Assembly (NCBI GenBank): GCA_025782575.1
Contig: JALGYY010000013.1
Location: 1 to 64,000 of the forward strand
Direction of reading: 5' to 3'
Length of the DNA: 64,000 nucleotides
Source of the DNA: a bacterium
GTDB taxonomy: Bacteria > Orphanbacterota > Orphanbacteria > Orphanbacterales > Orphanbacteraceae
The translations under genes were made by a program, and so were the position numbers. The notes under the pieces are model-generated. The model was not told where the DNA came from. It did not search any database and worked only from the letters and a program-made list of their open reading frames with translations. Position 1 is the stretch's first letter, and the number at the start of each line of letters is the position of its first letter. Below are positions 51,710 to 58,155 of this stretch, piece by piece.

Positions 51710-53176
51710 TTAGCTTGCTGTCAGTTTCTTTGCTTTGGCATTCCAGAGCCGGATCGCGAGAATAAACCCGAGCAGCGCGGCCGGAATCATGGCGATCGGC
51801 CAGGCGGCCCAGTTCGCAGGATCGGTGGCCGGGCCGATCAGCTTCCCGGCCTCGCTCAGCTGCTCTTTCGGGAGGACGTAGGCGTAAGTGAACGACATGA
51901 CACCGGTCCCGAGATAGACGAATCCATCTATGATACCGACCGCGACCCCCACATTCTTCTTACCGCCGAAGTCCATGCTCGCCGTACCGGACAGCATGCC
52001 GTGCACACCGATCACCGCCATCGACATGATGATGACAAGCGGGCCGACGATCGGATTCTTGTATGTGAATGCGAGAACGACCGCCCCCAGGAGCATCATC
52101 GCATAAAGAAGCGCCGCTACCGGGCCCCGCCGGGAACCGAATATGTGATCGGAAATCACGCCGGCCATGACGCCCCCTAAGATCCCGGCGCAGCAAAGCA
52201 ACAGTCCCCAGTGTTCATAGACGAAGCTCTCCTTGAGCCCGAGAAGTTCATCTGTCTGTTTGGCGAAGGTTCGATACCACTGCATGATCGCCTGGCGCAG
52301 GAATCCGCTGCAGAACTCGACGCCGGCGATTGTCATGATGACTGGATTGCGGAGCATCATTTTGAATACGGCGACGGCACCGAGAGGCGGGCCGTCATCG
52401 CCCGAAGAAGCATCGGCGGTATCGAAATCCTGAAGTCCCGCTTCGCCCGGCGTGTTTCGAACAAGCATCACGTCGAGTATCCAGAAGAGGCCGAGCGCGA
52501 CGCAGGGGAAGAAGAAGACCCACGTAAGCCCGAGTTGGTGCAGGATAATCGTGCTCCAGTCGAAAGCGAAATAAATTCCGAGCGATATGAGGATACCGAA
52601 TATCGCACCGAATACGCCTCGCTCGCGGACGTGGAACCAGGAGGCGTTTACTTTGACAATCGCCACAGCGCCGAAACTCTGGAAGTACATGTTAGCGGCA
52701 TACAGAACGGAAAAAACGGTTACGAATTTGGCTGAGAACATTTCGTGACCGGGGCCGTTATTCAATATCGACCATGTTACGAGCCCCATCAGAAAGTTCA
52801 TCAGGAGTGCGCCGGCCGCACCGAGCAATATCGAGAACCGGCCACCATAGCGATCTGTCAGCGGACCGTTGATGAGAAATGAGAGACCGTAAACAACTGT
52901 TCCCACGCCGAAGATGATGCCGAACGCATCATTCCCCATGAGCGGGCCTCCGCCCGCCCCCTCCATTTCTTCAAAAGCAAACTTGCTTACCTTCAGGTTG
53001 TAGCGGGCCATATAGAGGAATGCATATGTAAGGCCGAGGGGGAGCCAGTTCATCACCCGGCGGCGGCGGAAGGCCGCATCGTGGGAGACTTCGATCTTCG
53101 GCAGCCTGGTGATTACAACCGTGACAACGGTCAGAAGAATCAGTATCGGAGCGAGTTCTCCGATCCATCCAAGCAT
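51710..53176 (-). CDS. MFS organophosphate:phosphate antiporter (GlpT/UhpT-like)
   Basis: 488 residues, about 12 membrane helices. The OPA family signature is near the start of the first long loop: LTYAFLYMARYNLKVSKFAF, with the Arg of ARYNL used for phosphate binding. Later blocks include GLSFLINGPLTDRYGGRFSI (MFS motif A), GAIFGILISLGIYFAFDWST and GVMAGVISDHIFGSRRGPVA. It probably imports glycerol-3-phosphate or hexose phosphates in exchange for phosphate. Its start lies inside the 3' end of the methyltransferase gene (206-bp overlap, different frame), and a TGGTATCAT motif is 47 bp upstream of the ATG. The P-loop protein gene follows. Confidence 0.92.
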   Translation of the reverse strand: MLGWIGELAPILILLTVVTVVITRLPKIEVSHDAAFRRRRVMNWLPLGLTYAFLYMARYNLKVSKFAFEEMEGAGGGPLMGNDAFGIIFGVGTVVYGLSFLINGPLTDRYGGRFSILLGAAGALLMNFLMGLVTWSILNNGPGHEMFSAKFVTVFSVLYAANMYFQSFGAVAIVKVNASWFHVRERGVFGAIFGILISLGIYFAFDWSTIILHQLGLTWVFFFPCVALGLFWILDVMLVRNTPGEAGLQDFDTADASSGDDGPPLGAVAVFKMMLRNPVIMTIAGVEFCSGFLRQAIMQWYRTFAKQTDELLGLKESFVYEHWGLLLCCAGILGGVMAGVISDHIFGSRRGPVAALLYAMMLLGAVVLAFTYKNPIVGPLVIIMSMAVIGVHGMLSGTASMDFGGKKNVGVAVGIIDGFVYLGTGVMSFTYAYVLPKEQLSEAGKLIGPATDPANWAAWPIAMIPAALLGFILAIRLWNAKAKKLTAS

Positions 53177-53858
53177 ATTGCCGCCTCCTGTGGAGAGATG
53201 AACGTCTTAGGGATTTCGTAGCATGATACCACTTATCCTGAGTTGAATCGGACCGCTGTTTCATGAGACACCAGGTCGTCATCGCGCGGAGATTCTGCAC
53301 ATTAGTCGTTTTGATCGGCTCGAGAAGAGTAGCCTGCAGTCCGGCGGTTCTGGAGAGCAGCGTCGATTCATCGACAAGATACCGCTCGCTCCCGTCGGGA
53401 AGTAGATAGCGCTCTCCCCCGATGCTCTTGATTCGGTCTTCGATCCCGATCGAGGATGCGAGCCGCGCGAAGAACATCCCCCCCGGCTTCAGCACGCGCC
53501 ACATCTCCCCCAGCTGAGCTTCGAATTCACGCTTATCGGCGGAAAAGTGCAATACGGCGATCGACAGGACAGCATCAAAACGGGAATCTTCGTAGGGAAT
53601 CTCGCTCCCATCGACGACTTGAAAGTGATCAGCGGGAATCGTCGGCGCCAGTTGTCCGGCGAGTCCGCGCGCGCTTTCGATCGCCCGTGGATCCCGGTCG
53701 ATGCCGAATACGTCCAGTCCGGAGCGTAGAAAATAATTCAGATTCCGCCCCCCACCACACCCCACCTCAAGCACGGTGTCGCAGGAGTCAAACCGGCCCT
53801 TCAGAATCTGGTCGATCAGATAGATGTCGACGTGGGAAAACCAGTCGCGCGGGTTCAT
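52971..53858 (-). CDS. Class I SAM-dependent methyltransferase with run-on C-terminus
   Basis: 295 residues from the ATG at 53858, which overlaps the stop of the upstream transporter gene as ATGA. SAM motif I is VLEVGCGGGRNLNYF (about 29-43), the acidic end of strand 2 is VFGIDRDPRAIESA, motif post-I/II is FDAVLSIAVLHFSAD, and motif III LKPGGMFFARLAS. After RNLRAMTTWCLMKQ (about 228) the frame leaves normal protein sequence: it reads across the TGGTATCAT promoter and 206 bp into the transporter gene (RRSSLHRRRQYAWMDRR). The family normally ends near residue 230, so the native stop seems lost. Substrate unknown. Confidence 0.82.
   Translation of the reverse strand: MNPRDWFSHVDIYLIDQILKGRFDSCDTVLEVGCGGGRNLNYFLRSGLDVFGIDRDPRAIESARGLAGQLAPTIPADHFQVVDGSEIPYEDSRFDAVLSIAVLHFSADKREFEAQLGEMWRVLKPGGMFFARLASSIGIEDRIKSIGGERYLLPDGSERYLVDESTLLSRTAGLQATLLEPIKTTNVQNLRAMTTWCLMKQRSDSTQDKWYHATKSLRRSSLHRRRQYAWMDRRTRSDTDSSDRCHGCNHQAAEDRSLPRCGLPPPPGDELAPPRPYICIPLYGPLQPEGKQVCF
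53223..53231 (-). promoter_or_regulatory. Extended -10 motif for the transporter gene
   Basis: TGGTATCAT on the minus strand, 47 bp before the ATG at 53176; it is embedded in the methyltransferase reading frame. AGGAGGCGG follows as the ribosome site. Confidence 0.5.
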
Positions 53859-54226
53859 CCGGAGAGAGAAACGAAGAAAACGCCGATACAGATGACAAGC
53901 GTGCCGACCAGGCGGGCGGGACCGGCGTCCTCCTTCAAGAGAAATCGCGAAGAGATCACGACGAGAACATAACTCAAACTGACCATAGGGAAAGCCCAGC
54001 TTACGTCGACGCGGGAGAGAACGACAAGCCACAGAATCGACGCGCCGAAAAACAGCAGGAAGCCGACGAGCACGAAAGGATTCAGGAAAGAAAAGATAAC
54101 TTTCCTGATCGGGGAGGATGCGGAAGAAATGGGTCCTGCCGCCCCCATGCCGTGTTTCAGACTCAATTGACCGATAGACTGCAGAATCACGCAGATAAGT
54201 ATCAAGAGTAAATCGCTAGCCATCAA
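53855..54226 (-). CDS. Small DMT-superfamily membrane protein (EamA/SMR/ArnE-like)
   Basis: 123 residues with four membrane helices: LLLILICVILQSIGQLSLKH, PFVLVGFLLFFGASILWLVV, WAFPMVSLSYVLVVISSRFL and GTLVICIGVFFVSLSG. LGQ/SLKHG near the start and WLVVLSRVDVSWAFPM match half-size DMT proteins such as ArnE/ArnF lipid flippase subunits or SMR pumps, which act as dimers. The central loop SSASSPIRKV is short. ATGA overlap with the methyltransferase start means the two genes are translationally coupled, so they probably act on the same lipid- or glycan-linked substrate. Confidence 0.82.
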   Translation of the reverse strand: MMASDLLLILICVILQSIGQLSLKHGMGAAGPISSASSPIRKVIFSFLNPFVLVGFLLFFGASILWLVVLSRVDVSWAFPMVSLSYVLVVISSRFLLKEDAGPARLVGTLVICIGVFFVSLSG

Positions 54227-54358
54227 TCCCTCGCAATCGGTTCGTGCCTCGTCTGAGCCAGTACATCATAACAGCAATCGCCCCTCCCCGGCGACCCGGG
54301 ATGCCCCTCCGGGGCGATCCAGACCATTTGAGAAAATCCCGATATCGTTCTTAAAAGC

Positions 54359-54388
54359 TTGACAATATTGACTGCCTGCCGATATATT
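54359..54388 (+). promoter_or_regulatory. Near-consensus sigma-70 promoter
   Basis: TTGACA (54359-54364), 18-bp spacer, TATATT (54383-54388). It sits 211 bp before the RRM protein start, giving a leader of about 200 nt. Confidence 0.7.
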
Positions 54389-54394
54389 ACCCAT

Positions 54395-54598
54395 AGCTTT
54401 GGGTTTCCTACCGCATCGACTCGCCGTGTACGCCCCCGTTGATTCGAAGCCCGGTACAGGAAAGTGTTCTCAAGGTGTAGGGGTCCAGGCACCTCCGCAT
54501 CGTTGCGGTGGACTGGGATTCCGCTTGTGGGGTCGTCGGCGAAATGCCGGGTCGGCCGATTAGAATGTTTTTCGGGGCGAGAGATTATTGGAGTAGAG
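54395..54598 (+). other. Long structured 5' leader of the RRM gene
   Basis: About 200 nt between promoter and ATG with no open frame in phase that looks real. It has several potential helices, e.g. CACCTCCGCATCGTTGCGGTGG (CCACCGCAA-type pairing around 54492-54515) and GTCGGCGAAATGCCGGGTCGGC (about 54534-54555). Such leaders in RRM/cold-shock-type genes may control translation or encode a separate small RNA. This is inferred from length and hairpins only. Confidence 0.35.
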
Positions 54599-54868
54599 AT
54601 GAAGCTGTATGTCGGAAACCTTCCCTTCAGTGCCACCGAGAGCGAAATTCGCACCCTGTTCGAAGAGCATGGAACCGTGAATGAAGTTGCTCTCATCACC
54701 GACCGCGACACGGGTCAGCCCCGTGGTTTCGGTTTCGTCCAGATGGACGATGATGGTGCCAAGGCCGCCATGGGCGCGCTTGACGGCACCGACATGGGTG
54801 GCCGCAATCTGAAGGTCAATGAGGCCCGCCAGCGCGAAGAGCGTCGGCCCAGCGCCAATCGCTGGTAG
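54599..54868 (+). CDS. RRM-domain RNA-binding protein
   Basis: 89 residues, single RNA recognition motif: RNP2 is KLYVGNLPF (2-10) and RNP1 RGFGFVQM (about 43-50), with GGRNLKVNEARQREE at the end of the fold and a short basic, Ser-rich tail. Bacterial proteins of this size (cyanobacterial Rbp-like) bind single-stranded RNA and are often cold- or stress-induced. The ATG at 54599 follows GGAGTAGAG. It has its own strong promoter, leader and terminator, so it is a monocistronic, well-expressed unit. Target RNAs are unknown. Confidence 0.95.
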   Translation: MKLYVGNLPFSATESEIRTLFEEHGTVNEVALITDRDTGQPRGFGFVQMDDDGAKAAMGALDGTDMGGRNLKVNEARQREERRPSANRW

Positions 54869-54910
54869 CTCTCGATAGGGATCACCCTTGAGCGGTGATC
54901 AATGCTAAGG

Positions 54911-54948
54911 AACCCGGGTGGCCCAGCGCCGCCCGGGTTTTCTCTTTC
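54911..54948 (+). terminator. Rho-independent terminator after the RRM gene
   Basis: ACCCGGGTGGC, loop CCAGC, GCCGCCCGGGT, then TTTTCTCTTT. Stem of 11 bp with one G-T pair; classic form. Confidence 0.88.
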
Positions 54949-55043
54949 CCCATTCTTGAATCGGCGCGTCTATCCGGATAGCGGACCAGTGACCTGAATT
55001 CCGGGGTGAAATCCGCTGAGCGAAGACTAGCCGGGGCTTTGTC

Positions 55044-55685
55044 CTACTGTTTGTATGCGATCAGGAGGCCGTCTCTTACGGGGACGAGCGTTGACACCCA
55101 GGCGGGATCGTCGATCACCATGCGTGTCAATTCGCGAATTCCTTCTGTTGACGGATCCCGCTCTTCCTCGTCAAACACCCGGCCACTCCAGATCAAATTA
55201 TCTACGATCAAGACACCGCCGGAGCGGAGCTTTTCCGCGATGACGGGGAGAGAACCAGGATAGCCTTCCTTGTTGATGTCGTTAAAAACAAGGTCGAACG
55301 GGCCTTCAGTTTCACGGAGCGTCTGGACCGCTTCGCCGACGTGATACTCTACAAGGTCTTCGTGGCCGAGCGCCGCAAGATGGGTCTTTGCCCGGGACGA
55401 CAGATCTTCATCCCAGACCACGTGATGAACAAGTCCTCCCCCATTCTCTCGAACCGCTTTCGCGAACCATGCGGTGGAATAACCAAAGCCGGATCCGAGT
55501 TCGAATACCCGCCGGGCTCCGATCATCCGCGCCACCTGGTAGCACATGTAGCCTGCCGCAGGCCCAATAATCGGAAAATCCGAATCCTCCGCGATTTTCT
55601 CCATTTTCTGCATTTCTTCAGGACGGACAGGAACGAAACTCGTCATGTGTTCCTGGATCCGCGCGTAGTCCGGAATTTTGCTCAA
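55044..55685 (-). CDS. O-methyltransferase, class I SAM-dependent
   Basis: 213 residues from the TTG at 55685, chosen because AAGGAG lies 8 nt upstream and the family N-terminus begins there (SKIPDYARIQEHMTSFVPVR); a longer start at 55748 adds 21 unlike residues. SAM motif I is VFELGSGFGYSTAWFA (about 67-82), followed by DEDLSSRAKTHLAALGHEDL. The cation/catechol-OMT signature is FDLVFNDINKEGYPGSLPVI and VLIVDNLIWSGRVFD. It belongs to the caffeoyl-CoA/catechol OMT-like group, which methylates phenolic or antibiotic-type small molecules. It is on the opposite strand from its neighbours and appears monocistronic. Confidence 0.9.
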   Translation of the reverse strand: MSKIPDYARIQEHMTSFVPVRPEEMQKMEKIAEDSDFPIIGPAAGYMCYQVARMIGARRVFELGSGFGYSTAWFAKAVRENGGGLVHHVVWDEDLSSRAKTHLAALGHEDLVEYHVGEAVQTLRETEGPFDLVFNDINKEGYPGSLPVIAEKLRSGGVLIVDNLIWSGRVFDEEERDPSTEGIRELTRMVIDDPAWVSTLVPVRDGLLIAYKQ

Positions 55686-55922
55686 GACTATTTCTCCTTG
55701 GCCCCGAGGCTCTTGATTTCGCTGATGTTCAATCCTGTTCCCCGCCACGTCTTCGCGAGTCGATCACAGTAAAGATCTTACGATGGAGTTCCTGCCACGT
55801 AAACGGCTTCTGGAGAAAGAGGCTCTTGGGCAAGGAGGATCGGCCCAATACCGCTTGGCGATTTGAGGAGACAGTGCCAGAATGAGTTCGATTGATTGAA
55901 TTCATAACCTGGGAGGAAATCC

Positions 55923-56747
55923 ATGGGCACCGCGGGTACAGGAATCGGGCAGGAGAGGAATCTGGCCGTTTTTCTTGATTTCGAAAATCTGGCACTTGGC
56001 TTCACGGGCCGGAAAGGCACCGCTTTTGACATTCAGCGCGTATTGGACCGCCTGCTCGAGAAGGGTAAAGTGATCGTGAAGATCGCGTATGCGGACTGGG
56101 GGAGCTTTCGTGAATACACGAAAAAACTCCACGAGGCGGGCGTTGAATTGATCGAGATTCCCAAACGATCTATGACCGGAAAGAACTCCGCCGATATCAG
56201 GCTCTGCGTCGACGCAATGGATCTCAGTTACAGCAAGGAACACATCAACACGTTTGTCGTTGTATCGGGGGACAGCGATTTCTCCCCGCTCGTATCCAAG
56301 CTGAAGGAAAACGGCAAATATGTAATCGGCCTTGGCATGCGAAAATCCACTTCCCGGCTTCTTTCCGATAACTGCGATGAATTCATTTACTACGAAGATC
56401 TGCACGGTGGATCCGGATCGGAAGCGGTCACTTCCGAGAAGAAAAAGATCCCCAAGGAAAAGCGGGATATCTATTTTCTTCTCTTCGATACGATTCGGGC
56501 TCTCCAGAGAGAAAACTGGGATGTGATCTATTCATCGCTCGTAAAAGATACGATGAAGCGAAAACAGCCGTCGTTCAACGAGTCGAGCTTCGGCTATCGA
56601 AGTTTCAGTGAGTTGCTCGAGGAAGTACAGGAAGCGGGCCACATTACACTTCGTACTGACGAGAGAAGCGGAACCTACGTTGTTACGCGGTTGAACTATG
56701 GGGGGGGGCGGCGACGACGACCGACCAGTTCCACCAGAAGGAGTTGA
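55923..56747 (+). CDS. NYN (PIN-like) domain protein with C-terminal LOTUS/OST-HTH domain
   Basis: 274 residues, cytoplasmic, probable RNase or RNA-binding protein of the LabA/DUF88 type. The NYN domain (about 10-160) has the acidic residues of PIN-like nucleases: Asp19 in AVFLDFENLALG, Asp in KNSADIRLCVDAMDL, and Asp pair in VVSGDSDFSPLV. The OST-HTH/LOTUS-like domain (about 180-260) reads YFLLFDTIRALQRENWDVIY and RSFSELLEEVQEAGHITLRT. GGAGGAAATCC precedes the ATG. The last 15 codons follow a run of nine G (56700-56708), giving a basic GGGRRRRPTSS tail. It ends 2 bp before the SRPBCC gene, so the two are cotranscribed. Confidence 0.88.
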   Translation: MGTAGTGIGQERNLAVFLDFENLALGFTGRKGTAFDIQRVLDRLLEKGKVIVKIAYADWGSFREYTKKLHEAGVELIEIPKRSMTGKNSADIRLCVDAMDLSYSKEHINTFVVVSGDSDFSPLVSKLKENGKYVIGLGMRKSTSRLLSDNCDEFIYYEDLHGGSGSEAVTSEKKKIPKEKRDIYFLLFDTIRALQRENWDVIYSSLVKDTMKRKQPSFNESSFGYRSFSELLEEVQEAGHITLRTDERSGTYVVTRLNYGGGRRRRPTSSTRRS

Positions 56748-56749
56748 GT

Positions 56750-57232
56750 ATGGCCGGGAAGATAACAAAGTCCGAGGCCGGTGTGGCGCAGTATGATCTC
56801 GAAATTGAAATCGGCGCCGACACCGGACGAGTGTGGGAGGCGCTGACCGTCGAGATCAACGCGTGGTGGCTGCCCGATTTCCACATGGTTGATCCGAAAT
56901 CGGTTCTCACTTTCGATGCGCGAGCGGGTGGACACCTCATTGAGGAGATTCCCGGAGGGGGGAGTCTGCTCTGGTATACCGTGCACTGGATCAACTCCGG
57001 AGAGAAGACGATCCATATGGTTGGGCAGATCGCGCCGGACTGGGGCGGCCCGGCGACGAGCTTTCTTAGGCTCGTGCTGAATGAGCGCGATGACGGTTGC
57101 GTATTGCTCGTTTCCGACGCGCACCATGGCAACATTGACGACAACAATCTGAAGAACCTGCAGGAAGGATGGAGCGCCCTATTTTCGGACGGCTTGAAAA
57201 GATTTGTGGAGGATGGCGTCCGATCGGATTGA
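56750..57232 (+). CDS. SRPBCC (AHSA1/START-like) domain protein
   Basis: 160 residues from the ATG at 56750 (AAGGAG 9 nt upstream inside the preceding gene's end). YDLEIEIGADTGRVWEALTV at the start and LQEGWSALFSDGLKRFVEDG at the end are the first strand-helix and long C-terminal helix of the Bet v1-like fold; NAWWLPDFHMVDPKSVLTFD and GGHLIEEIPGGGSLLWYTVH complete the sheet. Such proteins bind hydrophobic ligands or act as Hsp90 co-chaperone-like modules. Its link with the NYN protein is by operon only. No catalytic residue can be assigned. Confidence 0.85.
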   Translation: MAGKITKSEAGVAQYDLEIEIGADTGRVWEALTVEINAWWLPDFHMVDPKSVLTFDARAGGHLIEEIPGGGSLLWYTVHWINSGEKTIHMVGQIAPDWGGPATSFLRLVLNERDDGCVLLVSDAHHGNIDDNNLKNLQEGWSALFSDGLKRFVEDGVRSD

Positions 57233-57272
57233 CCGGCCCTGGGGAGAAGCTCGATCGGGTGGAGACTCCCCC

Positions 57273-58115
57273 TTACTCCGGCAGCCTCTCGAACTTTCGG
57301 CGTTTCCGCCAGTATGAAAGCGCCGCGGCTACAAGAAACAGAATGAGGGCAACGATCCATACCATTTTCGCGGAAGTAATCACCAGGATCCAGTCTCTCC
57401 AGACCGGCCTTTCTCTTGCCCATTCAAAAAACACATAGTCAGCTGTCTTTTGATATCTGCTTGTGAACGCCTTGTCGACAGATTGCTTCGCCCGCGCTGA
57501 TTCAATAAAACCAGTCAGTTCCTCACTCTCCGGAAAGAGATCGCTCACGAATGCGCGGGCGAGAACATATGACCGGCGGACACGGGATTCTCCTTCGCGG
57601 AAATCCCCTTCCACGCGACTCAGCGGGTAGTCTCCCTGTGCGGCTTTTCGCAGGGCGAACGCCATGTGCCATTCGTCTTCGAACCCCCACTCTCCGGCCG
57701 CTCGCATGGCGAGTCCTTCGTCAAACCAACGAGGGGGGCGGAAGCCGAGCGCCCGGTACAGCAGCACATGGGACAATTCGTGAATCAGCGTCTGCCCTTC
57801 GTCCCCAAACGGGTAATCACCCGTCCGCCGGGGGATGACCACCAGCCGCCCTGCTTGCGAGTGAGCCGCACCTGCCGCGTATTCGGGCAAGCCACCCCAC
57901 CCGTGCTGATCCAGTTCGGACGGATCGGCGATCAAAATTTCGATCGGTCTGTTTCGCTCTTCTTCGGGGAGACCGTAAAGCTCACCCAGACGGCCAATGG
58001 TTTCTATGCGGATCTTTTCCAGCTTCGGAGGTAGATCCCCCGGAAACGCAGGCGACGCAAACAGCAAGATAGACACTGCCGGAAGTATTAGTCTCAAAAA
58101 TCTACTCTTTTCCAT
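57273..58115 (-). CDS. Membrane-anchored zinc metallopeptidase (peptidase MA-like)
   Basis: 280 residues from the ATG at 58115; upstream in-frame codons overlap the next gene and lack sense. Signal peptide about 1-24 (LILPAVSILLFASPAFP). The catalytic helix is TLIHELSHVLLYRALG with HELSH at 112-116, and RWFDEGLAMRAAGEWGFEDE supplies the third ligand Glu about 25 residues later, the gluzincin-like arrangement of peptidase MA. A C-terminal helix VWIVALILFLVAAALSYW (about 245-262) followed by a basic tail anchors it in the inner membrane facing out. It is the last gene of the four-gene minus-strand operon, 40 bp after the YfhO-like gene. Confidence 0.88.
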   Translation of the reverse strand: MEKSRFLRLILPAVSILLFASPAFPGDLPPKLEKIRIETIGRLGELYGLPEEERNRPIEILIADPSELDQHGWGGLPEYAAGAAHSQAGRLVVIPRRTGDYPFGDEGQTLIHELSHVLLYRALGFRPPRWFDEGLAMRAAGEWGFEDEWHMAFALRKAAQGDYPLSRVEGDFREGESRVRRSYVLARAFVSDLFPESEELTGFIESARAKQSVDKAFTSRYQKTADYVFFEWARERPVWRDWILVITSAKMVWIVALILFLVAAALSYWRKRRKFERLPE

Positions 58116-58155
58116 CTGCTTATGAACGACCTTGTTTCTCGTTCCGTCGGGCTGA

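Noticed and set aside
54223-54711. Minus-strand 162-codon frame overlapping the SMR-like gene start by 4 bp
   Set aside because: It is antisense to the RRM gene and its promoter, and its sequence has no family character; the 4-bp overlap is coincidence.
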